Below are positions 36,028 through 44,793 of a stretch of 64,000 nucleotides of DNA, piece after piece (position 1 is the stretch's first letter; each line of letters begins with the position of its first letter). The stretch is from positions 599,001 through 663,000 of the forward strand of contig NZ_CP047883.1 of the NCBI RefSeq assembly GCF_013305725.1, given 5' to 3'. The stretch comes from Streptococcus mitis. GTDB lineage: Bacteria > Bacillota > Bacilli > Lactobacillales > Streptococcaceae. The notes beneath the pieces were generated by a model that saw only the letters and a program-made list of their open reading frames with translations, did not search any database and was not told where the DNA came from. The position numbers and the translations under genes were made by a program.

Positions 36028-37362
36028 ATGTCAAAGACATATCATTTTATCGGAATTAAGGGATCAGGTATGAGTGCCTTGGCCTTGATGTTGCACCAAA
36101 TGGGGCATAAGGTACAGGGTTCAGATGTTGAAAAGTACTACTTTACTCAACGTGGTCTTGAGCAGGCAGGAATTACCATTCTTCCTTTTGATGAAAAGAA
36201 TCTAGACGGTGATATGGAAATTATCGCTGGAAATGCCTTTCGTCCAGATAACAATGTCGAAATTGCCTATGCAGACCAAAATGGTATCAGCTACAAACGT
36301 TACCATGAGTTCCTAGGTAGCTTTATGCGTGACTTTGTCAGCATGGGAGTTGCTGGAGCGCACGGAAAAACTTCAACAACAGGTATGTTGTCTCATGTCT
36401 TGTCTCATATCACAGATACTAGCTTCTTGATTGGAGACGGGACAGGTCGTGGTTCAGCCAATGCCAAATATTTTGTCTTCGAATCTGACGAATATGAGCG
36501 TCACTTCATGCCTTACCACCCAGAATACTCTATTATCACTAACATCGACTTTGACCATCCAGACTATTTCACAAGTCTAGAGGATGTATTCAATGCCTTT
36601 AACGACTATGCTAAACAAATTACCAAAGGTTTGTTTATCTACGGAGAAGATGCAGAATTACGTAAGATTACGTCTGATGCTCCGATTTATTACTATGGTT
36701 TTGAAGCAGAAGGGAATGACTTTGTAGTTAGTGATCTTCTTCGTTCAACAACTGGTTCAACATTCACAGTTCACTTCCGTGGACAAGAGTTGGGTCAATT
36801 CCACATTCCAACCTTTGGTCGTCACAATATCATGAATGCGACAGCTGTTATTGGTCTTCTTTACACAGCAGGATTTGATTTGAACTTGGTGCGTGAACAC
36901 CTGAAAACATTTGCCGGTGTTAAGCGTCGTTTCACTGAGAAAATTGTCAATGACACAGTTATTATCGATGACTTTGCCCACCATCCAACAGAAATTATTG
37001 CGACCTTGGATGCGGCTCGTCAGAAATACCCAAGCAAGGAAATTGTAGCAGTCTTCCAACCGCATACCTTTACAAGAACCATTGCCTTGTTGGACGACTT
37101 TGCCCACGCTTTGAATCAAGCGGATGCTGTTTACCTAGCGCAAATTTATGGATCTGCTCGTGAAGTAGACCATGGTGATGTTAAGGTAGAAGACCTAGCC
37201 AATAAAATCAACAAGAAACACCAAGTGATCACTGTTGAAAATGTTTCTCCACTCCTAGACCATGATAATGCTGTCTATGTCTTTATGGGAGCAGGAGACA
37301 TCCAAACCTATGAATACTCATTTGAGCGACTCTTATCTAACTTGACAAGCAATGTTCAATAG
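36028..37362 (+). CDS. murC: UDP-N-acetylmuramate--L-alanine ligase
   Basis: This 444-residue cytoplasmic Mur ligase adds L-alanine to UDP-MurNAc using ATP, the first step of stem-peptide assembly. The N-terminal nucleotide-binding loop is [14 protein letters not shown] (residues 4-17), the ATP loop [15 protein letters not shown] (near 108), and the C-terminal domain contains [12 protein letters not shown] (near 312) and [15 protein letters not shown] precedes the ATG. It is the second gene of an operon with an upstream unknown protein and two downstream GNATs. Confidence 0.97.
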   Translation: MSKTYHFIGIKGSGMSALALMLHQMGHKVQGSDVEKYYFTQRGLEQAGITILPFDEKNLDGDMEIIAGNAFRPDNNVEIAYADQNGISYKRYHEFLGSFMRDFVSMGVAGAHGKTSTTGMLSHVLSHITDTSFLIGDGTGRGSANAKYFVFESDEYERHFMPYHPEYSIITNIDFDHPDYFTSLEDVFNAFNDYAKQITKGLFIYGEDAELRKITSDAPIYYYGFEAEGNDFVVSDLLRSTTGSTFTVHFRGQELGQFHIPTFGRHNIMNATAVIGLLYTAGFDLNLVREHLKTFAGVKRRFTEKIVNDTVIIDDFAHHPTEIIATLDAARQKYPSKEIVAVFQPHTFTRTIALLDDFAHALNQADAVYLAQIYGSAREVDHGDVKVEDLANKINKKHQVITVENVSPLLDHDNAVYVFMGAGDIQTYEYSFERLLSNLTSNVQ

Positions 37363-37371
37363 GACGTTCTC

Positions 37372-37839
37372 ATGGAAATTCCAATTAAGATCATTCAGGC
37401 AAGTAAGTCTGATTTGGCTGAGATAGAGGCACTTCAGGCTTCATCTTTTCCAGCTGAAAAGCAGCAACCTTCCCATATTTTAGAAGAAAGTATCCGTAAG
37501 TGTGCGGATACCTTTCTTCTAGCTAGGGATGAAAATCAGCTTCTGGGCTATGTTCTAGGTGGTCCTTACCCACACAATCCGCAATGTCTAGAAATACATT
37601 CTTTAGTCATTGATACTGACCATCAGAGACAGGGCTTGGGAACGCTTCTTCTTGCGGCATTGAAAGATGTGGCAGTTGAGCTGGATTACAAAGCTATTCG
37701 TTTGAAGAGTCCTGATGAGTTGCTTTCCTATTTTGAAATGAACGGTTTTATTGATGAAGAAGAGACAGATTCGCTTTATGCAGCTAGTCAAGGTTTTAGT
37801 ATGATTTGGTTTAATCTCTTTTATCTGGAGGTGCAATGA
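37372..37839 (+). CDS. GNAT family N-acetyltransferase
   Basis: This 155-residue protein has a clear motif A, DTDHQRQGLGTLLLAALKDVA (Q-R-Q-G-L-G), and a C-terminal YFEMNGFIDEEETDSLYA typical of GNAT motif B. It follows murC by nine bases and overlaps the next GNAT gene by four (ATGA), implying coupled translation. The two tandem acetyltransferases may act on related substrates. The substrate is unknown. Confidence 0.88.
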   Translation: MEIPIKIIQASKSDLAEIEALQASSFPAEKQQPSHILEESIRKCADTFLLARDENQLLGYVLGGPYPHNPQCLEIHSLVIDTDHQRQGLGTLLLAALKDVAVELDYKAIRLKSPDELLSYFEMNGFIDEEETDSLYAASQGFSMIWFNLFYLEVQ

Positions 37840-38330
37840 AAATTAGGAAAGCAAGATTAGAAGATTTGGATCGTATCGTTGAGATTGAACTAGAAAATTT
37901 CTCGGTTGAAGAAGCCATTCCTCGCTCTATTTTTGAGGCGCATTTTCGAGAGATTCGGACCTCTTTTCTGGTTGCAGAAAAAGAAGGCAGAATCATGGGG
38001 TATATAGAAGGGCCAGTTGGGCCACACCGCCATCTGCAAGATCAGTCTTTTACAGAAGAGATAGAAGATTATAGTCATGAGCCTGGTGGTTATATCTCTG
38101 TGACCTGTCTTTCTATTGCCGAGGAGGCACAGGGCCTTGGACTTGGTCAAAAATTACTAACAGCCTTGAAAGAACTGGCTCTTGAACACGAAAGAGAAGG
38201 CATTAATCTAACCTGTCATGACTATCTCATCGCCTACTATGAAAAACAAGGATTTGTTAATGAAGGCCTGTCCCAGTCAACCTTTGCAGGGGAAACATGG
38301 TATGATATGATTTGGGAAGCTAAAAAATAA
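37836..38330 (+). CDS. GNAT family N-acetyltransferase
   Basis: This 164-residue acetyltransferase begins KIRKARLEDLDRIVEIELENF and has motif A SIAEEAQGLGLGQKLLTALKELA (Q-G-L-G-L-G), then YYEKQGFVNEGLSQSTFAGETWYDM. Its start lies inside the preceding GNAT gene, after GGAGGTGCA. The N-terminal and C-terminal pattern (GGYISVTCLSI, YDMIWE) resembles arylalkylamine-type GNATs. Similarity in layout to the preceding gene suggests an old duplication. It is the last gene before a terminator. Confidence 0.88.
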   Translation: MKIRKARLEDLDRIVEIELENFSVEEAIPRSIFEAHFREIRTSFLVAEKEGRIMGYIEGPVGPHRHLQDQSFTEEIEDYSHEPGGYISVTCLSIAEEAQGLGLGQKLLTALKELALEHEREGINLTCHDYLIAYYEKQGFVNEGLSQSTFAGETWYDMIWEAKK

Positions 38331-38333
38331 GCT

Positions 38334-38369
38334 AGAAAAGCATGCTAGGTTGCTTTTCTTTCGTTTTTA
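38334..38369 (+). terminator. Terminator of the murC operon
   Basis: AGAAAAGCA / TGCTTTTCT stem, then TTTCGTTTTT. Confidence 0.8.
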
Positions 38370-38378
38370 AGATATAAT
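38350..38378 (+). promoter_or_regulatory. Promoter of mltG
   Basis: TTGCTT, 17 bases, TATAAT. The -35 box lies within the right arm of the preceding terminator, so the two elements share bases. Confidence 0.65.
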
Positions 38379-38409
38379 ATTATCGACTGTCAACAAGGAG
38401 GTAAATCTT

Positions 38410-40113
38410 TTGAGTGAAAATCCAAAAGAAGAAAAATTAAGCTTTAAAGAGCAGATTTTACGTGATTTAGAGAGAGTAAAAAAACAAGATAGAAGTGAGC
38501 AAGAAAACGAGATTACAAGTTTTGAAACTCCTTCGTCTCCAGAAAATTCAGTAGTTCCTTCAATTCAGGACAACGAACCTTCAGCAGAAGAGTTGATGGC
38601 TAATTCTCTCTCTGTTGTGGATCAAATATTAAAGAACGCTCCTAGTGTTCCGTCACGTTCAAATGATATTTCGGATGAAATTGCAGCAAATGAAGAAGTT
38701 GCAGAATCTAAAATTGAAGCGGCTGCTGAGCCTGTAGTTGAACCTGTAGAACCTATTTTTGAGCCAGTTCAACCGAAAGTAGAACCTGTAAAGCTTAACG
38801 AAGACAAAGAATTTAACGAGATTCCAACAAAGGTTGCGGTGTCGTATAAAACAAGTAAACAGCAGAAAGAAGTTAGTACTCCTGCAGTGGATAATGAGCT
38901 ATCTGAGTCAGCTGAATTAACAGACAGCCTAGCTAGTGCTCCGAGACGTAGTCGTCGCGAAGCTACAAAATCAACTGCTAAGAAGAAGCCAAAAGGGAAA
39001 GGATGTCTTGTTGGCTTCCTGTTATTCTTGGTAGTTGTTGCTCTTGGTGGCTATTTTGGCTATGTCTATATCCAAGATTCATTTAAACCTGTAGATGCAA
39101 ACTCTAAGGAATATGTAACGGTTCAAATCCCAGAAGGCTCCAATGTCCAAGAAATTGGGAATGCTTTGGAAAAATCTGGTTTGGTCAAACATGGAATTAT
39201 CTTCAGCTTGTATGCTAAGTACAAAAATTACTCTGATTTCAAATCAGGATACTATAATTTGATGAAGAGTATGAGTACGGATGATTTGATTAAAGAATTG
39301 CAAAAAGGTGGTACACCTGAACCTCAGGCCCCATCTCTTGCGAACTTGACAATTCCAGAAGGTTATACGATTGATCAAATCGCACAAGCAGTGGGACAAC
39401 TTGAAGGTAATTTTAAAGAAGCTCTTACGGCAGATGCCTTCTTGACAAAAGTTCAAGATGAAACCTTTATTGCTCAAGAGGTAGCTAAGTATCCAAACTT
39501 GCTTGGAAGTTTGCCAACAAAAGAGTCTGGTGTTCGTTATCGTTTGGAGGGATATCTTTTCCCAGCAACATACTCTATCAAGGAAAGCACAACTATTGAA
39601 AGTTTGATTGATGAGATGCTGTCTGCTATGGATAAGGCCTTATCAAACCATTATAGTGCGATTAAAGAAAAGAATTTGACGGTTAATGAACTATTGACGA
39701 TTGCATCCCTTGTAGAAAAAGAGGGTGCTCAGACAGAAGATCGCAAAAAAATTGCTGGTGTCTTCTATAACCGTTTGAATCTTGGTATGCCACTTCAAAG
39801 CAATATTGCGATTTTATATGCTCAAGGAAAACTTGGTCAGAAAATTAGTTTAGCAGATGATGCTGGAATTGATACAAATATTGATTCACCTTTTAACGTC
39901 TATACTCGTTTAGGTCTTATGCCTGGGCCAGTTGATAGTCCAAGTCTTGATGCTATTGAAGCAAGTGTTAACCAAACAAAGAGTGAATATTTGTACTTTG
40001 TAGCCAATGTTGAAGATGGAAAAGTTTACTTTGCAACAACTAAAGATGAACATGATCAAAATGTTGCACAGCATATCAACAGCAAATTATCCCAATCAAG
40101 TAGTGCAAACTAA
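38410..40113 (+). CDS. mltG: Endolytic murein transglycosylase MltG
   Basis: This 567-residue protein cuts nascent glycan strands at the membrane and sets where synthesis ends. A long cytoplasmic N-terminal part (about 1-195), rich in Glu/Pro (EPVVEPVEPIFEPVQPKVEPV), precedes one membrane segment at about 200-222 (LVGFLLFLVVVALGGYFGYV), a LysM-like region (VTVQIPEGSNVQEIGNAL) and the YceG domain. The catalytic glutamate is in SLVEKEG (E436). It starts with TTG six bases after AAGGAGGT, a strong site, and no better ATG is nearby. The long cytoplasmic tail is a known streptococcal feature and probably docks regulators. A UUCG-loop hairpin follows. Confidence 0.94.
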   Translation: MSENPKEEKLSFKEQILRDLERVKKQDRSEQENEITSFETPSSPENSVVPSIQDNEPSAEELMANSLSVVDQILKNAPSVPSRSNDISDEIAANEEVAESKIEAAAEPVVEPVEPIFEPVQPKVEPVKLNEDKEFNEIPTKVAVSYKTSKQQKEVSTPAVDNELSESAELTDSLASAPRRSRREATKSTAKKKPKGKGCLVGFLLFLVVVALGGYFGYVYIQDSFKPVDANSKEYVTVQIPEGSNVQEIGNALEKSGLVKHGIIFSLYAKYKNYSDFKSGYYNLMKSMSTDDLIKELQKGGTPEPQAPSLANLTIPEGYTIDQIAQAVGQLEGNFKEALTADAFLTKVQDETFIAQEVAKYPNLLGSLPTKESGVRYRLEGYLFPATYSIKESTTIESLIDEMLSAMDKALSNHYSAIKEKNLTVNELLTIASLVEKEGAQTEDRKKIAGVFYNRLNLGMPLQSNIAILYAQGKLGQKISLADDAGIDTNIDSPFNVYTRLGLMPGPVDSPSLDAIEASVNQTKSEYLYFVANVEDGKVYFATTKDEHDQNVAQHINSKLSQSSSAN

Positions 40114-40139
40114 AATTATGTGGTTCGCCACATAATTTT
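40112..40139 (+). terminator. Strong hairpin after mltG, weak T tail
   Basis: Perfect 12-bp stem AAAATTATGTGG / CCACATAATTTT with a TTCG tetraloop. Only TTTTGCTTT follows, so partial read-through into greA is possible. Confidence 0.65.
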
Positions 40140-40171
40140 GCTTTAAAAGTTAAATAAGAAAGTTGAGAAAA

Positions 40172-40654
40172 ATGGCAGAAAAAACATATCCTATGACCCT
40201 AGCGGAAAAGGAAAAACTTGAAAAAGAATTAGAAGAATTGAAATTGGTCCGCCGACCAGAAGTGGTAGAACGCATTAAGATTGCCCGTTCATACGGTGAC
40301 CTTTCTGAAAACAGTGAATATGAAGCAGCTAAGGATGAACAAGCCTTTGTCGAAGGACAAATCTCTAGCTTGGAAACAAAAATTCGCTATGCTGAAATCG
40401 TCAATAGCGACTCAGTTGCTCAAGACGAAGTAGCGATTGGTAAAACAGTCACTATCCAAGAAATTGGTGAGGACGAAGAAGAAGTTTATATTATCGTAGG
40501 TTCAGCGGGTGCGGATGCCTTTGCAGGTAAAGTTTCAAATGAAAGCCCAATTGGACAAGCCTTGATTGGCAAGAAAACAGGTGACACAGCAACTATTGAA
40601 ACACCTGTTGGTAGCTATGATGTAAAAATTTTGAAGGTTGAAAAAACAGCCTAA
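40172..40654 (+). CDS. greA: Transcription elongation factor GreA
   Basis: This 160-residue factor rescues backtracked RNA polymerase by stimulating transcript cleavage. The N-terminal coiled coil runs to about residue 75 ([31 protein letters not shown], then [13 protein letters not shown]). The acidic tip residues are in [11 protein letters not shown], the catalytic D and E. The C-terminal FKBP-like domain includes [14 protein letters not shown]. The ATG at 40172 gives the standard length; a TTG three codons earlier is possible but the ribosome site is weak for both. No own promoter is evident, so it may depend on read-through from mltG. Confidence 0.97.
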   Translation: MAEKTYPMTLAEKEKLEKELEELKLVRRPEVVERIKIARSYGDLSENSEYEAAKDEQAFVEGQISSLETKIRYAEIVNSDSVAQDEVAIGKTVTIQEIGEDEEEVYIIVGSAGADAFAGKVSNESPIGQALIGKKTGDTATIETPVGSYDVKILKVEKTA

Positions 40655-40660
40655 AAACAA

Positions 40661-40701
40661 AAAAGGAGTGGGGGGGCAATGCGCTTCACTCACTCCTTTT
40701 T
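40661..40701 (+). terminator. Terminator of greA
   Basis: AAAAGGAGTG / CACTCCTTTT stem with a 20-base loop and T end. Confidence 0.8.
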
Positions 40702-40727
40702 CCATTTTAAATTGAATTGGAGACGAT

Positions 40728-42092
40728 ATGAGTTCAAAGAAGAAAAAAAATAAGATGGAACGTGGTCTGACCAATCGTCACGTGCAGGTTATGGCCATTG
40801 CGGGAACAATTGGAACAGGACTCTTTTTGGGAGCGGGTCGATCTATCAGCCTAACAGGTCCTTCTATTGTACTAATTTATATGATTACGGGGGCCTTCAT
40901 GTTCCTCATGATGCGTGCGGTTGGGGAAATGCTCTACCAAGATCCTGAGCAACATACCTTTATCAACTTTATCACGCGTCATTTAGGTAAGGGCTGGGGT
41001 TATTTCTCAGTTTGGTCTTACTGGTTATCCGTTGTCTTTATCGGTATGGCGGAAATCACTGCGATCTCTCACTATGTTCAGTTCTGGTTCCCTAGCTGGC
41101 CAAGTTGGATGATTGAGATTGGATTTTTGACCATTCTAGCCTTGGTCAATCTGATCGCGGTGAAGCTCTTTGGGGAAGTTGAGTTTTGGTTCGCTATGGT
41201 CAAGATTGTGGCTATTTTAGCCATGATTGCAACAGGAGTCTTTATGGTCTTGACAGGCTTTAAGACACCTCATGGAGTAGCAAGTTTGGCTAATATTGCC
41301 GACAATTTCTCCCTTTTCCCAAATGGTGGAGTGAACTTTGTCATGGCCTTCCAGATGGTTTTCTTTGCCTACCTCATGATTGAGTTTATCGGGGTAACGA
41401 CTTCAGAAACAAAAAATCCACGCCAGGTCTTGCCAAAAGCCGTTAAGGAAATTCCTTTGCGTATCGCTTTTTTCTACGGTGGTGCCCTCTTAGCCATCAT
41501 GGCTATCATTCCATGGCGTGAGCTTGCATCGGCTGATTCACCTTTTGTTACAGTATTTGAATTGGCAGGTATCAAGTGGGCAGCAGCCTTGATTAACTTC
41601 GTCGTTTTGACCTCAGCAGCATCTGCTCTTAACTCAACCCTTTATTCAACAGGTCGTCACTTGTATCAGATTGCTCATGATTCACCAAATCGCTTCCTAA
41701 AGGCTATTAAAGCAGATACTCTTTCTCGCCATAATGTACCACAAAATGCCATCATCGCTTCAGCAATCTTGATTGCCCTAGCAGCCTTTATCAACATCTT
41801 GCCAGGTGTGTCGGATGCCTTTGCCTTGATTACGGCATCATCATCAGGTGTCTATATCGCCATTTATATCTTGATTATGGTGGCTCACCTTAAATACCGC
41901 AAGTCACAGGACTTTATGGCGGACGGCTATCTCATGCCCCATTATCGTTTCCTAAATCCCTTAACCATGCTCTTCTTTGCCTTTGTCTTTGTAACTCTCT
42001 TTTTACAAGAGTCTACATTTGTCGGAGCAATCGGTTCAGCTATCTGGATTATCGGTTTTGGGATTTACAGCCAGTGGAAATTTAGAAAATAG
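40728..42092 (+). CDS. APC-superfamily amino acid permease
   Basis: This 454-residue transporter has about 12 membrane segments. The N-terminus reads KMERGLTNRHVQVMAIAGTIGTGLFLGAG, the G-x-I-G-x-G-L-F substrate/unwound-helix motif of the amino acid transporter (AAT) family. Segment 3-4 loops and the region EFIGVTTSETKNPRQVLPKA (near 220) are also diagnostic. Proton-coupled uptake of an amino acid is the known family role; substrate not inferable (LysP, GabP, ProY and D-Ala transporters are relatives). GGAGA precedes the ATG. It stands alone between two terminators. Confidence 0.92.
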   Translation: MSSKKKKNKMERGLTNRHVQVMAIAGTIGTGLFLGAGRSISLTGPSIVLIYMITGAFMFLMMRAVGEMLYQDPEQHTFINFITRHLGKGWGYFSVWSYWLSVVFIGMAEITAISHYVQFWFPSWPSWMIEIGFLTILALVNLIAVKLFGEVEFWFAMVKIVAILAMIATGVFMVLTGFKTPHGVASLANIADNFSLFPNGGVNFVMAFQMVFFAYLMIEFIGVTTSETKNPRQVLPKAVKEIPLRIAFFYGGALLAIMAIIPWRELASADSPFVTVFELAGIKWAAALINFVVLTSAASALNSTLYSTGRHLYQIAHDSPNRFLKAIKADTLSRHNVPQNAIIASAILIALAAFINILPGVSDAFALITASSSGVYIAIYILIMVAHLKYRKSQDFMADGYLMPHYRFLNPLTMLFFAFVFVTLFLQESTFVGAIGSAIWIIGFGIYSQWKFRK

Positions 42093-42097
42093 ATTTG

Positions 42098-42127
42098 AAA
42101 CTCATCAACTCAGGTTGGTGAGTTTTT
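42098..42127 (+). terminator. Terminator of the permease gene
   Basis: 12-bp stem AAACTCATCAAC / GTTGGTGAGTTT with loop TCAG and a T run. Confidence 0.88.
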
Positions 42128-42133
42128 GCTAGT

Positions 42134-42162
42134 TTGACAGTCTATTGAAATAAGACTATAAT
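42134..42162 (+). promoter_or_regulatory. Consensus promoter of a GNAT gene
   Basis: TTGACA, 17 bases, TATAAT: the perfect housekeeping consensus, just after the permease terminator. Confidence 0.88.
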
Positions 42163-42192
42163 CAAGCTGTAACAGTATTTAAGGAGGTTTAG

Positions 42193-42603
42193 ATGTACTT
42201 TAGATTGGAAAATAAAGAATCCCATAAATCACAAGAAATAGGGAATCTGATTCGTGTTTATAACCGTTCAAAAAGAGAAGAATCTGAAAGTGAGTCACTT
42301 AATCTTTATGTCGAAGATGAAAAGGGCAATCTCCTGGCAGGTTTGATAGCAGAGACTTTTGGAAATTGGTTGGAAATCGAATATTTGTTTGTAAAAGAGG
42401 AACTGAGAGGGCAAGGAATCGGTTCAAAATTATTGCAGCAAGCAGAAACTGAAGCAAAGAATCGAAACTGTCGTTTTGCTTTTGTTAATACTTACCAGTT
42501 TCAAGCTCCAGATTTTTATAAAATGCATGGCTACAAGGAAGTTTTTACCTTACAAGACTATCCCTACACAGGAAAAAGATTTTATTACCAAAAAGATTTG
42601 TAA
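42193..42603 (+). CDS. GNAT family N-acetyltransferase
   Basis: This 136-residue single-domain enzyme has motif A FVKEELRGQGIGSKLLQQAETEA (R-G-Q-G-I-G) and a C-terminal VNTYQFQAPDFYKMHGYKEVFTL, the pattern of the YkkB/PhnO-like GNATs. A strong AAGGAGGT lies before the ATG, and the promoter is a perfect consensus, so expression should be high. Directly after the stop, another AAGGAG-ATG opens a frame that stops after three codons, hinting at a lost second gene. Substrate unknown. Confidence 0.88.
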   Translation: MYFRLENKESHKSQEIGNLIRVYNRSKREESESESLNLYVEDEKGNLLAGLIAETFGNWLEIEYLFVKEELRGQGIGSKLLQQAETEAKNRNCRFAFVNTYQFQAPDFYKMHGYKEVFTLQDYPYTGKRFYYQKDL

Positions 42604-42698
42604 GGAGAATATGAAATCATAAAGTAAAGAGGGGGCTTGACATAAGTATGGAGGTGGACTAATGGATATGAGTAACTATCGATAAGTAGCAGTTATAA

Positions 42699-42812
42699 TC
42701 TACAAATTGTGTCTTTCTAGACGATATTGAGGACAATACAGTCGTAGCTAAGACATTAGATGTGAAATCCTACGATGCTGTAGATGTTTTGAGAAAATTG
42801 AATAAGCAGAAA
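42699..42812 (+). pseudogene. Possible remnant of a coding sequence
   Basis: The translated stretch VFLDDIEDNTVVAKTLDVKSYDAVDVLRKLNKQ has ordinary streptococcal codons and protein-like composition, but no start codon or ribosome site, and a terminator follows at once. Family not recognised. Confidence 0.3.
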
Positions 42813-42845
42813 ACTCTCTATCATTTAGGTGGTAGAGAGTTTTTT
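42810..42845 (+). terminator. Terminator in the decayed region
   Basis: ACTCTCTATC / GGTAGAGAGT stem with AAAA/TTTT extension and a T run. Confidence 0.85.
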
Positions 42846-42878
42846 GTTAATAAAATTTTACAAAATGACATTTATATA

Positions 42879-42906
42879 TTGCATTAAGTTAGATATATGA
42901 TATAAT
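42879..42906 (+). promoter_or_regulatory. Promoter of the ABC exporter
   Basis: TTGCAT, 16 bases, TATAAT, about 80 bases before the ATG. Confidence 0.65.
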
Positions 42907-42985
42907 GTTGTTAAAAAGAGGCGCAACTTTTTAAAATTAATGAGAATCAAAGAGAAAACCAAGAATGTTAATGGAGGAATAAAAA

Positions 42986-43831
42986 ATGGAAGTTATAAAT
43001 GTAAGTAAGCATTATGCTCATTCAATCATTCTCAAAGATATAAATTTTGCACTTAATAAGGGTGAAATTGTTGGTCTAGTAGGGAGAAACGGAGTTGGCA
43101 AGAGTACATTGATGAAAATTCTTGTTCAGAATAATCAACCGACTTCAGGGAATATTATAAGTAGTGATAATGTTGGGTATTTAATCGAAGAACCAAAATT
43201 ATTTTTATCTAAAACAGGTTTAGAGAATTTAAAATATTTGTCAAATTTATATGGTGTTGACTACAATAAAGAAAGATTTGGAAGTTTGATCCAAGAGTTA
43301 GATTTGACTCAGTCTATTAATAAAAAAGTAAAGACCTATTCTTTAGGTACAAAACAAAAATTAGCTTTGCTTCTAACTCTCGTTACGGAACCTGATATAT
43401 TGATTTTAGATGAACCGACTAATGGTTTAGATATTGAATCATCACAAATAGTTTTAGCAGTTCTAAAAAACTTAGCTTTACATGAAAATGTGGGAATTTT
43501 AATATCGAGTCATAAATTAGAAGATATTGAAGAAATTTGTGAGAGGGTCCTTTTCTTGGAGAACGGGCTTTTGACATTCCAAAAAGTAGGAAAAGATAGA
43601 CATAATTGCTTGTTTGAGATAGCTTTTTCATCAGCTACAGATAAAGACATTTTCCTTACCAAACAAGAATTTGGGGATATTGTTCAGGAAGAGGGACTGA
43701 AAATTACTATGTCTGGGAATATTCAAAGTAGTGAGCTTTTTAAATTTTTTAACGAAAACTCTATTAAAGTAGTTGATTTTGAAACTAAAAAAGAGACGCT
43801 TAAAGATATTTATCTAAATCGTTCAAAATAA
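42986..43831 (+). CDS. ABC transporter ATP-binding protein
   Basis: This 281-residue ATPase has Walker A GRNGVGKST (near residue 38), the Q-loop region YLIEEPKLFLSKTGLENL, signature YSLGTKQKLAL (near 130), Walker B ILILDEPTNGLD (near 150) and the switch histidine in ISSHKLEDIE. An extra C-terminal domain (about 205-281) is typical of CcmA/NatA-type and lantibiotic-immunity exporters. GGAGG lies ten bases before the ATG. It pairs with the permease 15 bases downstream. Codons are rich in ATA/TTA and the region is AT-rich compared with neighbours, suggesting acquisition. Antimicrobial export or self-protection is a plausible but unproven role. Confidence 0.93.
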   Translation: MEVINVSKHYAHSIILKDINFALNKGEIVGLVGRNGVGKSTLMKILVQNNQPTSGNIISSDNVGYLIEEPKLFLSKTGLENLKYLSNLYGVDYNKERFGSLIQELDLTQSINKKVKTYSLGTKQKLALLLTLVTEPDILILDEPTNGLDIESSQIVLAVLKNLALHENVGILISSHKLEDIEEICERVLFLENGLLTFQKVGKDRHNCLFEIAFSSATDKDIFLTKQEFGDIVQEEGLKITMSGNIQSSELFKFFNENSIKVVDFETKKETLKDIYLNRSK

Positions 43832-43846
43832 AGGAAGGTTATAATC

Positions 43847-44575
43847 ATGAAATTAAATAAATTGAATTTTCTTAAGGAAAATATAAGAGATTTATATTCA
43901 TCAGGCGTAATATATCTCGGATTGATTATCTCGTTTATACCGCCGATACTGGTTACATTCTTTATTCTAAAGACTCAAGGGACATCACTTGGTATTAAGC
44001 ATATTTCAAATTTTTATGCTATGCTCGGTATGTTAATGGCTGTTATACATGCTAACCGAATTATTAGCAGGGATTTTTCTAACAATACGATCAGTTTATT
44101 TTATAATCAAAAGAAAAATCGGATGATTTACGTCTTGTCTAATTTTCTATATGCCATCTCAGTTTCTATTATTTATGCTTTGAATGGCATTGTGCTACTA
44201 GTCATCGTATGTAAATTGGGTGTTCCAGGTGATTTAGGATTAGATTTTATAGTAGCTATTGTAGTCAATACAATTTTGTTAGTCCTATTTTATTTTCTAT
44301 TATCTTACATTTTCTATTTATACAAATTGAAAAGTGGCTTGATATTTGGTATTTTAGTTGCTTTACTACTCTTTATCCCTAATATATTAAATACGATTAT
44401 GATGAATACTAGTAATGATTTGTTTATCAAAGCAATTGAACTTCTTCCTTTTTATTCTTTACCTGTATTTGTGGCTTCAAATACGATGTCTATTAGTCAG
44501 TATCTTGTGGTAATCACTACAATCATTTTATTGTACTTTTTCACTCTCAAGAAAAGCAAGAAGTATTCATTTTAG
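43847..44575 (+). CDS. ABC transporter permease
   Basis: This 242-residue integral membrane protein has about six hydrophobic segments (for example YLGLIISFIPPILVTFFIL near 23, and VVITTIILLYFFTL at the end) and a basic cytoplasmic loop FYNQKKNRMIYV. Size and layout fit the ABC-2 type permeases that pair with NatA/CcmA-like ATPases. AAGGAAGG lies before the ATG. No peptidase domain, so a bacteriocin-maturation exporter is unlikely. The substrate is unknown. Confidence 0.87.
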   Translation: MKLNKLNFLKENIRDLYSSGVIYLGLIISFIPPILVTFFILKTQGTSLGIKHISNFYAMLGMLMAVIHANRIISRDFSNNTISLFYNQKKNRMIYVLSNFLYAISVSIIYALNGIVLLVIVCKLGVPGDLGLDFIVAIVVNTILLVLFYFLLSYIFYLYKLKSGLIFGILVALLLFIPNILNTIMMNTSNDLFIKAIELLPFYSLPVFVASNTMSISQYLVVITTIILLYFFTLKKSKKYSF

Positions 44576-44739
44576 TTTCGTTTAGTATTATTTTGCATAC
44601 TTAAAACCAGCAAAAAATCAGTCATCTTGGTATGCTCCTTCTCTTGCTGTTCACCACGTTTTTGACTTATACTAGACTCATTTCCAAAAGCATTATATAA
44701 TAGTAATATGAAACCAACTAAACTAAACAAGAAGTACAA
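44572..44739 (-). CDS. Possible small membrane protein, uncertain
   Basis: The minus strand is open for 55 codons from a TTG at 44739: a hydrophobic stretch (FLFSLVGFILLLYNAF) is followed by a charged segment (SQKRGEQQEKEHTK) and a second short hydrophobic patch. The layout is that of a single-pass small membrane protein, and codon choice is ordinary. No ribosome site precedes the TTG, and an in-frame stop lies at 44755-44757, so it could be a truncated or chance frame. It overlaps the stop of the ABC permease and a rival plus-strand remnant. Confidence 0.25.
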   Translation of the reverse strand: MYFLFSLVGFILLLYNAFGNESSISQKRGEQQEKEHTKMTDFLLVLSMQNNTKRN

Positions 44740-44793
44740 GCAATAAAAACTCGTTTAAAAGATTCTACTAAAGCTAATACTAAACAAAAATAA
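44708..44793 (+). pseudogene. Frameshifted Lys-rich peptide remnant
   Basis: ATG AAA CCA ACT AAA opens a frame; the continuation TKQEVQAIKTRLKDSTKANTKQK is in another frame, so a small indel near 44722-44727 seems to have broken a peptide of about 29 residues. TATAAT (44696-44701) sits six bases before the ATG, the same spacing as the predicted leaderless genes in this window. The family is not recognised. Confidence 0.3.

Larger units (their letters stand above)
42604..42985. other. Decayed intergenic region before the ABC exporter
   Basis: It contains two frames with good ribosome sites that stop at once (ATG 42611: three codons; ATG 42662: seven codons) and an open stretch without start codon (42699-42887; LDDIEDNTVVAKTLDVKSYD) that runs through a terminator. 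It also holds the exporter promoter. It looks like eroded former coding sequence; I cannot name the ancestor. Confidence 0.5.

Noticed and set aside
42943..42973. Similarity of TGAGAATCAAAGAG to the start of a BOX element
   Set aside because: Only a short part matches and no BOX end module follows before the exporter gene.
44632..44700. 22-codon hydrophobic frame resembling a type I toxin
   Set aside because: No ribosome site, no antisense RNA promoter visible, and it competes with other frames on both strands.
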